From Arthrobacter sunyaminii (GTDB lineage Bacteria > Actinomycetota > Actinomycetes > Actinomycetales > Micrococcaceae), in contig NZ_CP076456.1 of NCBI RefSeq assembly GCF_018866305.1, forward strand, positions 1,302,001 to 1,366,000: a stretch of 64,000 nucleotides of DNA. The letters are read 5' to 3'. Shown here one piece after another: positions 33,309-42,269 of this stretch; position 1 is the stretch's first letter, and each line of letters opens with the position of its first letter. The position numbers were made by a program, and so were the translations under genes. The notes below the pieces were generated by a model. The model made no database searches. It had not been told where the DNA came from and saw only the letters and a program-made list of their open reading frames with translations.

Positions 33309-33884
33309 TCAGCGGCCCCGCTGCAGCGGCAGCAGCACCGAAGGTCTGCGGTCCGTCACGTAGATCAGCGGATTGACGTAGTTGCCGTTCAGCCGCACGC
33401 CCCAGTGCAGGCAGGACACCGCGCAGTGGCCCGGAGACGGTGCCTCCGCCAGCACGCCGATAACCTCGCCTTCAGTGACCGAGTCCCCGGTGGACACGGA
33501 AGCGTCCACCGGTTCAAAGCTCGCCAGCAACCCTCCGCCCACATCAACCGTCATGACCGGCCGGTTCACCACCCAGCCGGCAAAGACCACGGTCCCTGCT
33601 GACGGGCTGAGCACCTGCGCCCCGGGCAGTGCCGCGAGGTCAGCTCCCCGGTGACCGGCCAGCCAGCGCTGCGGCGGTGCCCGAAAATCCCGGATAACCT
33701 GGGGGGCAGGGGAGAGGGGCCAGCTCCACGCAGGCTCGTAGGCTGTCGTGGCGACGCGGGAGGCGCCGGCCCGGGGTTCTGCGGCCGGCGTCGGAGGGCT
33801 CAGGGCTTGGATCGGCATCGAGGCGGACACGGGCAGTATGAGAAGAGCAGTCAGTAAGCTGCGGCCCCGGGATCGCGTGATCAT
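33309..33884 (-). CDS. Secreted M23 (LytM-type) peptidase
   Basis: 191 residues. A Sec-type signal (about 8-28) is followed by the M23 fold: GHRGADLAA (first zinc His and Asp), the beta core VLSPSAGTVVFAGWVVNRPVMTVD, and CLHWGVRLNG with the last zinc His. The usual second His of the HxH motif (position of Cys in SCLHWGV) is replaced, so catalytic competence is uncertain; it may be a degenerate, regulatory LytM protein. An M23 gene divergent from rpsB is common in actinobacteria. Confidence 0.85.
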   Translation of the reverse strand: MITRSRGRSLLTALLILPVSASMPIQALSPPTPAAEPRAGASRVATTAYEPAWSWPLSPAPQVIRDFRAPPQRWLAGHRGADLAALPGAQVLSPSAGTVVFAGWVVNRPVMTVDVGGGLLASFEPVDASVSTGDSVTEGEVIGVLAEAPSPGHCAVSCLHWGVRLNGNYVNPLIYVTDRRPSVLLPLQRGR

Positions 33885-34314
33885 GCCCCATCATGAACCG
33901 GCGGCGGGGCCCCGTCGGGGGCTTTCTGGACGGCGGTGGAAAACCTTGCCGCTCCGGCCGCGGTGCCGGACCCTGGGGAGGGCGGAACGTCCCCCGAGCT
34001 GGTGTATAGTTGACGAAGCAGTTTGCTGTGCCATGTTCCCTGCCCGCAGGGGGGGTGCCGCCCGTGTTTCACCGAAACGCAAGCGCGTGTCCGGCACTGG
34101 AATCTGACTACGCGTGCCCCAATTATCCCGACCTTTCCCATGGAAAAGCCGGGGTGCCTCTCCATCGGTCCGGTAAGCCGGCAGGAGATGCATGCTGTTT
34201 CAGCTGATGGGCACCAGGAGCTTCACCCGCCCGGGTGTACAGCTATCAACCGTCAATTGGCAGCAGGAAACATGTGCTTCGGCACGCCGATCCGCTGCCG
34301 GAAGGAGTGACGAC
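33885..34314 (+). promoter_or_regulatory. Promoter and long leader of rpsB
   Basis: 430 bases without a gene. TATAGT at 34005-34010 is a good -10 for the + strand and would give a 5' leader of about 300 bases before rpsB. The leader includes small hairpin-forming parts (for example CCTGCCCGCAGG near 34038). A long leader fits autoregulation by protein S2, known in other bacteria, but I cannot identify a defined motif. Confidence 0.45.
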
Positions 34315-35184
34315 ATGCCCGTCGTTACAATGCGCCAGCTGCTCGACAGCGGCGTCCACTTTGGACACCAGACCCGTCGCTGGAACCCGAAGATGAAGCG
34401 TTTCATCTTCACCGAGCGCAACGGCATCTACATCATCGACCTCCAGCAGTCGCTGTCCTACATCGACCGCGCCTACGAGTTCGTCAAGGCCACCGTTGCC
34501 CACGGCGGAACCGTACTGTTTGTCGGTACCAAGAAGCAGGCTCAGGAAGCCATCGCCGAGCAGGCCACCCGTGTTGGCCAGCCGTACGTGAACCAGCGCT
34601 GGCTCGGCGGTATGCTCACCAACTTCCAGACCGTTGCCAAGCGCATCCAGCGTCTGAAGGAACTCGAAGAGATCGACTTCGACGACGTTGCCGGCTCCGG
34701 CCACACCAAGAAGGAACTGCTGCTGCTGAAGCGCGAGCTCACCAAGCTGCAGACCAACCTCGGCGGCATCCGCAACCTGACCAAGGCTCCGTCCGTGGTC
34801 TGGATCGTTGATACCCAGAAGGAACACCTCGCCATTGACGAGGCCAAGAAGCTGAACATCCCCGTTGTTGCCATCCTGGACAGCAACTGCGATCCCGATG
34901 ACGTCGACTTCCCGATCCCGGGCAACGATGACGCCATTCGCTCCGTCAACCTGCTGACCCGCGTTATCGCTGACGCTGTTGCTGAGGGCCTCATCGCCCG
35001 CCACAACAAGTCCGGCAACACGGAAGCTGCGGCTGAGCCGCTGGCTGAGTGGGAGCGCGAGCTCCTCGAAGGCGCCGCAGCACCCGCCGCCGAAGCCGCT
35101 CCGGCTGAGGCCGCACCGGCTGCTGAAGAAGCTCCGGCCGAGGCCGCTGCCGAAGCTCCCGCCGCGGACGCAACAGAGAAGTAA
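34315..35184 (+). CDS. rpsB: Small ribosomal subunit protein uS2
   Basis: 289 residues. The S2 signature begins [27 protein letters not shown], and [11 protein letters not shown] and [26 protein letters not shown] are conserved. The last 45 residues form an Ala/Pro/Glu-rich tail typical of actinobacterial S2. The ATG at 34315 has GAAGGAG 7 bases upstream; an earlier in-frame ATG lies in the leader. First gene of the rpsB-tsf block. Confidence 0.97.
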   Translation: MPVVTMRQLLDSGVHFGHQTRRWNPKMKRFIFTERNGIYIIDLQQSLSYIDRAYEFVKATVAHGGTVLFVGTKKQAQEAIAEQATRVGQPYVNQRWLGGMLTNFQTVAKRIQRLKELEEIDFDDVAGSGHTKKELLLLKRELTKLQTNLGGIRNLTKAPSVVWIVDTQKEHLAIDEAKKLNIPVVAILDSNCDPDDVDFPIPGNDDAIRSVNLLTRVIADAVAEGLIARHNKSGNTEAAAEPLAEWERELLEGAAAPAAEAAPAEAAPAAEEAPAEAAAEAPAADATEK

Positions 35185-35193
35185 ATAGAAGTT

Positions 35194-35270
35194 CCTTGGG
35201 TTCCGGCTGCCTGCCAGCGGGAACCCAAGGGTATCTGCTGGCGCGGCTGGCCGGAACTTTCCGGCCAGCC
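35194..35270 (+). promoter_or_regulatory. Two consecutive hairpins between rpsB and tsf
   Basis: CCTTGGGTTCC (35194-35204) pairs with GGAACCCAAGG (35220-35230), loop 15. GGCTGGCCGG (35245-35254) pairs with CCGGCCAGCC (35261-35270), loop 6. Neither has a T run, so RNA processing or attenuation between S2 and EF-Ts is more likely than full termination. Confidence 0.7.
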
Positions 35271-35319
35271 GCTCTGGCGGAATCTCACCAAAACTTATAA
35301 CGGGAGGACTGGAGTCCAA

Positions 35320-36159
35320 ATGGCGAACTACACCGCTGCTGACATCAAGGCACTGCGCGAGCGCACCGGCGCCGGCATGATGGATGTAAAGAAAGCTCTG
35401 GACGAGGCCAACGGCGATGCCGACAAGGCCATGGAGCTCATCCGCATCAAGGGCCTCAAGGGCGCAACCAAGCGCGAAGGCCGTTCCACCGCAGAGGGCC
35501 TGGTTGCTGCCAAGGTTATCGACGGCACCGTCGGCGTCATGATCGAGCTGAACTGCGAAACTGACTTCGTTGCCAAGTCCGCCAAGTTCATCGAACTGGC
35601 CGACAAGGTTCTGGCTGCCGCTGTTGAGTCCGGTGCTGCCGACGCAGAAACCCTCCTCGCCTACAACGTTGACGGCAAGCCGCTGTCCGAGGTTGTTGTC
35701 GAAGAAGGCGCAATCCTGGGCGAGAAGGTTGTTGTCCGCCGCGTGGCACGCATCGAGGGCAAGTCCGTTGATGCTTACCTGCACAAGACCTCCAAGGATC
35801 TGCCTGCTCAGGTTGGCGTCCTGTTCGCCGTCGACGGCGACAGCGATGCTGCCAAGACTGCTGCACATGACATCGCCGTGCACACCGCTGCTTACGCTCC
35901 CACCTACCTGACGCGGGACGAAGTCCCCGCCGAGACCGTGGAGAACGAACGCCGCATCGCAGACGAGACGGCACGCGCCGAGGGCAAGCCCGAAGCCGCG
36001 CTGACCAAGATCGTCGAAGGCCGCCTGACCGGTTTCTTCAAGGAAATCGTTCTGCTGGACCAGCCGTTCGCGAAGGACGCAAAGAAGACCGTTGCGAAGG
36101 TCCTCGAAGAGGCCGGAACCGCACCGTCCGGTTTCGCCCGTTTCCGCGTAGGCGCCTAG
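35320..36159 (+). CDS. tsf: Elongation factor Ts
   Basis: A 279-residue guanine-nucleotide exchange factor for EF-Tu. The N-terminal UBA-like domain has the signature RERTGAGMMDVKKALDEANGD, and the EF-Tu contact motif TDFVAK is at ELNCETDFVAKSAKF. Full length for actinobacteria, with a strong RBS GGGAGG. Separated from rpsB by two hairpins and closed by a terminator. Confidence 0.97.
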   Translation: MANYTAADIKALRERTGAGMMDVKKALDEANGDADKAMELIRIKGLKGATKREGRSTAEGLVAAKVIDGTVGVMIELNCETDFVAKSAKFIELADKVLAAAVESGAADAETLLAYNVDGKPLSEVVVEEGAILGEKVVVRRVARIEGKSVDAYLHKTSKDLPAQVGVLFAVDGDSDAAKTAAHDIAVHTAAYAPTYLTRDEVPAETVENERRIADETARAEGKPEAALTKIVEGRLTGFFKEIVLLDQPFAKDAKKTVAKVLEEAGTAPSGFARFRVGA

Positions 36160-36198
36160 CCCACAAGGCACTGGACCTGACGGACACGTCATCATGAG

Positions 36199-36237
36199 CA
36201 AAAGGGGCAGTCACCAAGGTGGCCGCCCCTTTTGTTT
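36199..36237 (+). terminator. Terminator after tsf
   Basis: CAAAAGGGGC (36199-36208) with GCCCCTTTTG (36225-36234) and TTT; the inner part (GTCACC/GGTGGC) extends the stem. Confidence 0.88.
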
Positions 36238-36294
36238 GCCCAAAACCTTTCTCAAAATTCTGTACTAAGAACTTTCCTAAGCCCGGGAGGCACC

Positions 36295-37026
36295 ATGGCC
36301 CACGTCCTGAAAGACACCGATTTGACGCGACGACGCGTACTGCTCAAGCTGTCCGGGGAAGTCTTCGGCGGAGGGAAGCTGGGTGTCGACCCCGACACGG
36401 TCCGCGCCGTCGCCAAGCAGATCGCCGCCACGGTCGGTGAAGTGGAAGTCGCCATCGTTGTGGGCGGGGGAAACTTCTTCCGCGGCGCTGAACTCTCACA
36501 GAGCGGCATGGACCGTTCGCGTGCGGACTACATGGGCATGCTGGGCACCGTCATGAACTGCCTGGCTCTGCAGGACTTCCTGGAGCAGGCCGGCGTCGAA
36601 ACGCGTGTCCAGAGCGCCATCACCATGGGCCAGGTTGCCGAGGCCTACATTCCGCGGCGCGCCATCCGGCACCTGGAAAAGGGCCGCGTGGTGATTTTCG
36701 GTGCGGGAGCGGGGCTGCCGTACTTCTCCACCGATACCGTGGCGGCCCAGCGGGCCCTTGAGGTGCACGCCGATGAGGTCCTGATGGCCAAGAGCGGGGT
36801 GGACGGTGTCTACACCGCCGACCCCAACAAGGATCCCGAGGCCACCCGCCTGGAAACGCTGACATACGACGACGCCCTGCGCCAGGACATCCGCGTCATG
36901 GACCAGACTGCCATGACCATGTGCAAGGACAATGACCTGAACATGGTGGTCTTTGGCATGGAAGGCGAAGGAAACGTCACCCGCGCCATCCGCGGTGAGA
37001 AGATCGGCACCGTCGTTTCGAACTAG
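36295..37026 (+). CDS. pyrH: UMP kinase
   Basis: A 243-residue hexameric UMP kinase (UMP to UDP), of the amino-acid-kinase fold. Motifs: [21 protein letters not shown], the [21 protein letters not shown] helix, and [13 protein letters not shown]. The start ATG 36295 follows GGGAGG at 36285-36290; the frame is open further upstream into the terminator but without an RBS. Confidence 0.96.
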   Translation: MAHVLKDTDLTRRRVLLKLSGEVFGGGKLGVDPDTVRAVAKQIAATVGEVEVAIVVGGGNFFRGAELSQSGMDRSRADYMGMLGTVMNCLALQDFLEQAGVETRVQSAITMGQVAEAYIPRRAIRHLEKGRVVIFGAGAGLPYFSTDTVAAQRALEVHADEVLMAKSGVDGVYTADPNKDPEATRLETLTYDDALRQDIRVMDQTAMTMCKDNDLNMVVFGMEGEGNVTRAIRGEKIGTVVSN

Positions 37027-37044
37027 CCTGCTGTGCCCGGCGGT

Positions 37045-37140
37045 GTCCCTTCGGGACCTGGAACGGCGGCAACGATATTCCCTCGGCCGCGGACGGCCTC
37101 CGGAATAATAAAGCCGCCTTCCTCCAGGTCCCTACGGGAC
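37045..37140 (+). promoter_or_regulatory. Large interrupted inverted repeat between pyrH and frr
   Basis: Left arm GTCCC-TTC-GGGACCTGG with CGGCGGC (37045-37070) mirrors the right arm GCCGCC and CCAGGTCCC-TAC-GGGAC (37113-37140). Each arm also folds into its own small hairpin, so two exclusive folds are possible. It starts 18 bases after the pyrH stop. Confidence 0.6.
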
Positions 37141-37270
37141 CCGACGGGTAGTCATGCTGCCCCCTCCGCCTCGCAAGCTCGGTGCAGGGAACCCTGACCC
37201 TTTTGGCTTAGGATGAATAAGAGAGCCCAGCCACCACAGCGTGGACATTTTTTGTGTGTTAGGAGACACC

Positions 37271-37828
37271 ATGATCGACGAAACCTTGAAAGAGGCCACC
37301 GACAAAATGGACAAGGCGGTGGAAGTGGCCAAGGAGGATTTTTCGACGATCCGCACCGGCCGTGCCACCCCCGCATTGTTCTCGAAGGTTCTGGTGGATT
37401 ACTACGGATCTCCCACCCAGCTGCAGCAGCTGGCGTCCTTCGCGACGCCTGATGCCCGTACCCTGCTGATCACCCCCTATGACGTCACTGCGCTCCGGGC
37501 CATTGAGCGGGCACTGAGCGATTCCGAGGTGGGCGCCAACCCGTCCAATGACGGCAAGGTCATCCGGGTGATCATGCCGGAGCTGACGCAGGACCGCCGC
37601 AAGGAATACGTCAAGATCGTGAAGACCAAGGGCGAAGACGCCAAGGTTTCGGTCCGGAACATCCGCCGCAAGGCCAAGGACGCCCTGGACCGCCTGGTCA
37701 AGGACGGCGAAATTGGCGAGGATGACGGCGCCCGTGCCGAGAAGGACCTCGATGCGCAGACGAAGGCCCACACCGAGGCCATCGACGATCTGCTCAAGCG
37801 CAAGGAAGCCGAGCTGCTCGAGGTCTGA
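37271..37828 (+). CDS. frr: Ribosome recycling factor
   Basis: A 185-residue RRF that, with EF-G, splits post-termination ribosomes. Typical start [24 protein letters not shown], then [12 protein letters not shown] and the helical [29 protein letters not shown] 7 bases before ATG 37271. The TGA overlaps the cdsA ATG (TGATG). Confidence 0.97.
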   Translation: MIDETLKEATDKMDKAVEVAKEDFSTIRTGRATPALFSKVLVDYYGSPTQLQQLASFATPDARTLLITPYDVTALRAIERALSDSEVGANPSNDGKVIRVIMPELTQDRRKEYVKIVKTKGEDAKVSVRNIRRKAKDALDRLVKDGEIGEDDGARAEKDLDAQTKAHTEAIDDLLKRKEAELLEV

Positions 37829-38802
37829 TGAGCAACGACCAGCCTCACAGCAAGGCTGGCGGTGCGTCCCTTGAGACTGATCCGGCAGCAAAGGCCACGG
37901 ACATGAGTGCTACCGAAGGAACCGGTTCCCCTGAACCGGGAAAGCCATCCAAGCGCGGACGGGGCAAAGCGCCCAAGGCCCCGGCGAAACCTTCCAAAGC
38001 CGGGCGTAACCTGCCCGCCGCGATTGGGGTCGGCGTCGTCCTGCTCGGGGCACTGCTGGCCGGGCTGCTCTTCTTTCCCTTCGCGATCGTAGCCATCGCC
38101 ACGGTCTTTGCGGCCGTGGGCGTCTGGGAGGTGAGCCGGGCGCTGGAAGTCCGGAGCATCAAGGTGCCCATGGTTCCGGTCCTGGTCGGAACCGTGGCAT
38201 TGCCCTTTGCTGCCTACTTCGGCGGCAGCGAGGCCCTGGCTTTTGCCCTTGTGGCGTCCGTCGTCGCGCTCCTGCTCTGGCGCACCATCGACACCGCGGA
38301 CGACGCCGTGCGCAGCATCCTCGCCGGCATTTTCGTGCTGCTCTGGGTGCCCTTCATGCTGAGCTTCGCCATGCTTTTGCTGGGGGAGCCCGGCGGCCAG
38401 GTCCGTGTTGCCGTGCTGCTGCTGCTGGTGGTTTCCAACGACACCTTCGGATACCTCGTGGGGGCAATCTTCGGAAAGCACCCGATGGCTCCCAAGATCA
38501 GTCCGAAAAAGTCCTGGGAGGGATTTGCGGGCTCGGCCGCCGGCGCCACCGTAGTGGGCATTATTGCTGCGCTCTATTTCCTGGACCAGCCGTGGTGGTT
38601 TGGCCTTGTCCTCGCTGTTGCCACGGTTGCCGCGGCAACGGCGGGAGACTTTTCCGAGTCCATGATCAAACGCGAACTCGGCGTCAAGGACATGTCCAAC
38701 CTGCTGCCCGGGCACGGAGGCATCATGGACAGGCTGGACTCCGTGGTCTTTGCCTCACCCGTGGTCTTCATGCTTTCGGTGCTGCTGGTGCCTGGGGCTT
38801 AG
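37828..38802 (+). CDS. cdsA: Phosphatidate cytidylyltransferase
   Basis: A 324-residue membrane enzyme making CDP-diacylglycerol from phosphatidate and CTP. The first 60 residues are a charged, disordered extension common in actinobacteria. Seven or eight TM helices follow, and the C-terminal signature is LPGHGGIMDRLDS with the preceding SNDTFGYLVG and ISPKKSWEGF. Coupled to frr by a one-base overlap. It supplies the substrate used by the CDP-alcohol transferase at 28.8 kb. No rlmN follows, although that is a frequent neighbour in related genomes. Confidence 0.95.
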   Translation: MSNDQPHSKAGGASLETDPAAKATDMSATEGTGSPEPGKPSKRGRGKAPKAPAKPSKAGRNLPAAIGVGVVLLGALLAGLLFFPFAIVAIATVFAAVGVWEVSRALEVRSIKVPMVPVLVGTVALPFAAYFGGSEALAFALVASVVALLLWRTIDTADDAVRSILAGIFVLLWVPFMLSFAMLLLGEPGGQVRVAVLLLLVVSNDTFGYLVGAIFGKHPMAPKISPKKSWEGFAGSAAGATVVGIIAALYFLDQPWWFGLVLAVATVAAATAGDFSESMIKRELGVKDMSNLLPGHGGIMDRLDSVVFASPVVFMLSVLLVPGA

Positions 38803-38936
38803 CGGCAGCGGATTGATCCGCAGCCATCAGGCACCGGTGGCGGGCCGAACAGGTCCCTGAGGTGCGGCAACGTAGGATAGTGACAGGTTTTCCATCAGTC
38901 TCGGCAAGCGGCATGACCACAGAGGAACAGTAAGAC

Positions 38937-39515
38937 ATGGACGAAGCGCGGCAGGCCAGCGCCCCTTTCGAGCGTGTGGGGCGTCGGGAATACGGGTACA
39001 ACACACGCCAGGTTGACGAGTTTCTGGCGAAGGCCCGCAGCTACTACAACGGCGAAAATCCAGCCGCAACGGCCATCACCAGCCGTAACGTCCGGTCCAT
39101 GGCGTTTGATCCGGCCAAGGCCGGATACGAACCGCAGGCCGTGGACGCCGCGCTGGACCGGCTCGAAGACGTCTTTGCACAGCGTGAAAGAGATGAGTTG
39201 ATTCAGGACAAGGGCGAAGAAGCCTGGCTGATGCAGATTGGCCGCACCTCGGCCGTCCTGCGGGGCCGGCTTCACCGGAAGCCCGGGGAACGGTTCCGCC
39301 GCCCCAGCCGGCGCAAGGTGCCCAGCTACAACGTGCAGGACGTCGATGCGCTCTGCAACGAACTGCTCGGATACTTTGAAAATGACAAGCCCTTGAGCGT
39401 CGACGTGGTGCGGCGTGCCGTCTTCCGCGAGGCCAAAGGCCCCGAAGGGTATGAAGAAACGCAGGTTGACGTGTTCCTTGACCGCGTTGTGGAACTGATG
39501 GCGTCGATCGACTAG
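38937..39515 (+). CDS. DivIVA-domain protein with repeated DivIVA-like motifs
   Basis: 192 residues. Three short DivIVA-domain (TIGR03544-type) motifs are visible: F.RVGRREYGYNTRQVDEFLAKA (about 11-33), FDPAKAGYEPQAVDAALDRLEDVF (about 57-80) and FREAKGPEGYEETQVDVFLDRVVELM (about 162-188). The pattern F-x-G-Y-x3-V-D-x-F/A-L is shared. These motifs bind curved or polar membranes in DivIVA/Wag31, but the long coiled coil of true Wag31 is missing. Role unknown, probably linked to envelope growth. RBS GAGGAA before the ATG. Confidence 0.85.
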   Translation: MDEARQASAPFERVGRREYGYNTRQVDEFLAKARSYYNGENPAATAITSRNVRSMAFDPAKAGYEPQAVDAALDRLEDVFAQRERDELIQDKGEEAWLMQIGRTSAVLRGRLHRKPGERFRRPSRRKVPSYNVQDVDALCNELLGYFENDKPLSVDVVRRAVFREAKGPEGYEETQVDVFLDRVVELMASID

Positions 39516-39527
39516 CTTCGCCTGAAG

Positions 39528-39553
39528 GGCGGCGGAACGGCTGGTCCGCCGCC
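39528..39553. terminator. Hairpin between converging genes
   Basis: GGCGGCGGA (39528-39536) with TCCGCCGCC (39545-39553), 8-base loop, between the converging DivIVA-domain and symporter genes. Confidence 0.6.
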
Positions 39554-39565
39554 GCAGTTCCGTCC

Positions 39566-41050
39566 TCAGCCCCGGCGCTTAGGGGCATGCGGCCGTTCCG
39601 GCGTGTGCAGCCGTGCCAGGATCTTCGCGGCACCCGCAGGTGCGAGGTCCGGCCGCAGCCTGGAGGCCACCACGGTCATCAGAAACGCAGCGGGCACGGT
39701 CCAGGCCGCCGGTTGCTCCAGCCACACGGGCACCGGCCCGCCAGCAGTGGCCAGCACGCCGCCGGCCACCATGGCGCCTCCGCACAGCACAGCTCCGGTG
39801 ACCATGCCCGCCACGGCTCCGGGGGCTGTGAGCCCCCGCCACCAGATGCCCAGCACCAGCAGGGGACACAGGGTTGATGCGGTGAAAGCGAACACCATGC
39901 CCACGCTGCCCGCCAGTGCCTGCGAGCTGGTCAGCAGCGCCAGCCCCAGGGGTACGACGGCGGCCAGAACAGCTGAGAGCCGGAACCCGCCGACACTGCC
40001 GCGGAAGAGATCCTGGCTGAGCACTCCGGCCAGTGACACTACGAGCCCGCTTGTGGTGGACAGGAAGGCCGCAAAGGCCCCCGCCGCAACCAGTGCCGAC
40101 AGCAGGTCTCCCAGGGCGCCGTCGAACACCCGGCCCGGCAGCAGCAGCACTGTGGAATCTGAACCGCCGGCGGCCAGATCCGGAGTGTAGATGCGGCCGA
40201 GCACCCCATAGATGATGGGAAACACGTAGAACAGCGAGAGCAGGCCCAGCACGATCAGAGTGGTCCGCCGGGCCGAGCTTCCGTCGGGATTCGTGTAAAA
40301 ACGCACCAGGACGTGCGGCAGGCCCAGGGTGCCGCAGAGCAGTGCGATGCTCAGCGATATGTTGCGGTAGAGGGACGCATGCGTCTGTGGGTCCAGCGCA
40401 GCGGCAAAGGCCGCACCGCCGTCGGTCCAGGGCAAACCTTCGCGGGAAAGCCGAAAGAGGACAAAGAGAACGGGCACCGCGATGGCCACCAGCTTGAGCC
40501 AGTATTGGAAGGCCTGGACAAAGGTGATGGAGCGCATTCCGCCGGTCATCACGCTCAGGCAGACCACCACTACCACGGCCACGGATCCCACCCATCCCGG
40601 CAGCCCGGTGGTGATCCGGATGGTCAGGGCCGCTCCGTGCAGCTGCGGCACAATGTACAGCCAGCCGACGGCGATCACCAGGAGAGTGGTGATGCGGCGG
40701 GCGGGCAGCGATTCGAGCCGGGCCTGGGCAAAGTCGGCGATGGTGTACGCCCCTGACCGGCGCAGCGGTGCGGCTACGAACAGCAGCAGCATCAGGTAGC
40801 CGGCCGTGTAGCCGATGGGGAACCAGAGGGCATCCACGCCGGAGACCAGGATCAGCCCTGCCACACCCAGGAAGCTCGCGGCCGACAGATACTCGCCGCC
40901 GATGGCTGAGGCATTCCACCACGGACGCACGGTGCGGGAGGCAACATAGAAGTCCCCGGTGGTGCGGGAAATGCGCAGCCCGTAGACACCGATCAGCAGC
41001 GTGGCGGCGGTGACCGCTGCCAGGGCCGCATAGCCTGCCGCCGGGCTCAT
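39566..41050 (-). CDS. Sodium:solute symporter (SSS family, ActP-like)
   Basis: 494 residues, about 13 TM helices. SSS features: TTGDFYVASRTVRPWWNASAIGGEYLSAASFLG and the TM core GLPHVLVRFYTNPD. It resembles the acetate permease ActP and is a paralogue of the protein at 44.1 kb, but shorter. It is the last gene of a four-gene operon with LytS, LytTR and a small membrane protein, so the two-component system probably senses or controls uptake of a related acid. Substrate not proven. Confidence 0.88.
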   Translation of the reverse strand: MSPAAGYAALAAVTAATLLIGVYGLRISRTTGDFYVASRTVRPWWNASAIGGEYLSAASFLGVAGLILVSGVDALWFPIGYTAGYLMLLLFVAAPLRRSGAYTIADFAQARLESLPARRITTLLVIAVGWLYIVPQLHGAALTIRITTGLPGWVGSVAVVVVVCLSVMTGGMRSITFVQAFQYWLKLVAIAVPVLFVLFRLSREGLPWTDGGAAFAAALDPQTHASLYRNISLSIALLCGTLGLPHVLVRFYTNPDGSSARRTTLIVLGLLSLFYVFPIIYGVLGRIYTPDLAAGGSDSTVLLLPGRVFDGALGDLLSALVAAGAFAAFLSTTSGLVVSLAGVLSQDLFRGSVGGFRLSAVLAAVVPLGLALLTSSQALAGSVGMVFAFTASTLCPLLVLGIWWRGLTAPGAVAGMVTGAVLCGGAMVAGGVLATAGGPVPVWLEQPAAWTVPAAFLMTVVASRLRPDLAPAGAAKILARLHTPERPHAPKRRG

Positions 41051-41081
41051 GCCGCCCGTCCTGGATTAGAAAGCACCGGCA

Positions 41082-41510
41082 TCAGGCGTCATCAACCAAA
41101 TCCAGGAACCGCTGCTCGTTCCGGGCCGCACTGCGGACATACAGTGCGCCGCAGATGATCACCAGCGGGTATACGCCCACCCCGAGCAGGAACCAGGGCA
41201 GCGGGACAGTGAAGAGACTCAGGCCGGAAACTACCGGGAGGAACGCCAGCAGCACCGGCACGCCCAGCAGGATCACCATGAAACCCCCGCCCACCACCAG
41301 CGCGAGCCGCAGCTGGGAACGGATCAGTGAACCGATAAACAGCTCACCCACTTCGGTCTGCTCGTCCAGTTCCCGCGAGACGGTGTAGGCCGCAGCGGAA
41401 GCCGGAGCGGACCGCGCAGCCCTCACCCGCACGCGCTGCGGTTGTCCGCCGGCCGCAGGGGAAGCGTTGGTGGAGGAAGCGGAGGTGTCCGCACCGGGTT
41501 CACCGTTCAT
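41082..41510 (-). CDS. Small two-TM membrane protein in symporter operon
   Basis: 142 residues. A disordered N-terminus leads to two TM helices (about 76-98 and 108-130) and a charged C-terminal tail. It occupies the position that DUF485 proteins have before ActP genes and has similar topology, so it is probably an accessory subunit of the following symporter. The ATG at 41510 overlaps the regulator stop by four bases (ATGA); longer frames run into the regulator gene. Confidence 0.75.
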   Translation of the reverse strand: MNGEPGADTSASSTNASPAAGGQPQRVRVRAARSAPASAAAYTVSRELDEQTEVGELFIGSLIRSQLRLALVVGGGFMVILLGVPVLLAFLPVVSGLSLFTVPLPWFLLGVGVYPLVIICGALYVRSAARNEQRFLDLVDDA

Positions 41511-42259
41511 GAGCGGGCACGCACCCGGCTGGCTGAGAGCGTGCTGCGTACTCCCGGCAGGTGGCGCCTGCTGACCGGCAGTTCGGCGGATCCCACAGTG
41601 ATGCCGGCGCGGCCGCCGGCTACCCGCACCTGCCGGATGTGCGCACGGGACACCAGATAGGAGCGGTGGATGCGGACAAAACCCGCCTCCGCCCACTGTT
41701 CTTCAAGCTCGGTGAGGGGAACCCGGATCAGATAGGACGCAGTGTCCGTGTGGAGCCGGGCGTAATCGCCCTGCGCCTGCACATACAGGATGTCTTCCCG
41801 GCGGATGATGCGGGTGGTGCCGCCCTGAACCACCGTGACGACGTCGCTGTCCCCGGCTGCCGCTTCCGCCACCAGGTCACAGATTCGGCGCACTGATTCA
41901 GCCAGGCGCACCGGACGGACCGGCTTGAGCAGATAGTCCACAGCGGCGAGGTCGAAGGCGGCCAGCGCCTGTTCCTCATCCGCCGTGACAAACACCAGTG
42001 CCGGCGGACGTTCCATGGCCCCCAGCACGCGCGCAATATCCAGCCCGGACAACGCCGGCATGTGAATGTCCAGGAACACCGCGTCCACGGCATGGCTTTC
42101 CACGAGTTTCAGCGCCTGGGCGCCGCTGGAGGCCCGGTGGATTTCGCCAACCCGGGAATCCTTGCCCAGGAGGAACGCCAGCTCGTTGACGGCAGGCAGT
42201 TCATCATCGGCCACAACCACGGAAATCTGCCGGGAACCGGGTTTACCAAGAGCTGACAT
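41507..42259 (-). CDS. LytTR-family response regulator
   Basis: 250 residues. The receiver domain (about 12-128) has the acidic pair DDE, phospho-acceptor D64 in FLDIHMP and K in KPVRP. The C-terminal LytTR DNA-binding domain (about 140-245) shows ILYVQAQGDYARLHT and FVRIHRSYLV. Partner of the LytS-like kinase 10 bases upstream in the same operon. Its targets probably include one or both flanking symporter modules. Confidence 0.93.
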   Translation of the reverse strand: MSALGKPGSRQISVVVADDELPAVNELAFLLGKDSRVGEIHRASSGAQALKLVESHAVDAVFLDIHMPALSGLDIARVLGAMERPPALVFVTADEEQALAAFDLAAVDYLLKPVRPVRLAESVRRICDLVAEAAAGDSDVVTVVQGGTTRIIRREDILYVQAQGDYARLHTDTASYLIRVPLTELEEQWAEAGFVRIHRSYLVSRAHIRQVRVAGGRAGITVGSAELPVSRRHLPGVRSTLSASRVRARS

Positions 42260-42269
42260 GTGAATCAGG

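Noticed and set aside
33984-34011. ECF sigma promoter (GGAAC...GTT) before rpsB
   Set aside because: Spacing of 20 bases does not fit the usual 18-19, and a normal -10 TATAGT is available.
34246-36201. 651-codon minus-strand frame opposite rpsB and tsf
   Set aside because: Spans two certain + strand genes and their hairpins; no family features. Antisense shadow of high-GC codon use.
38803-38936. rlmN or a small gene between cdsA and the DivIVA-domain gene
   Set aside because: Only 134 bases, no coding frame with an RBS; rlmN is simply not here.
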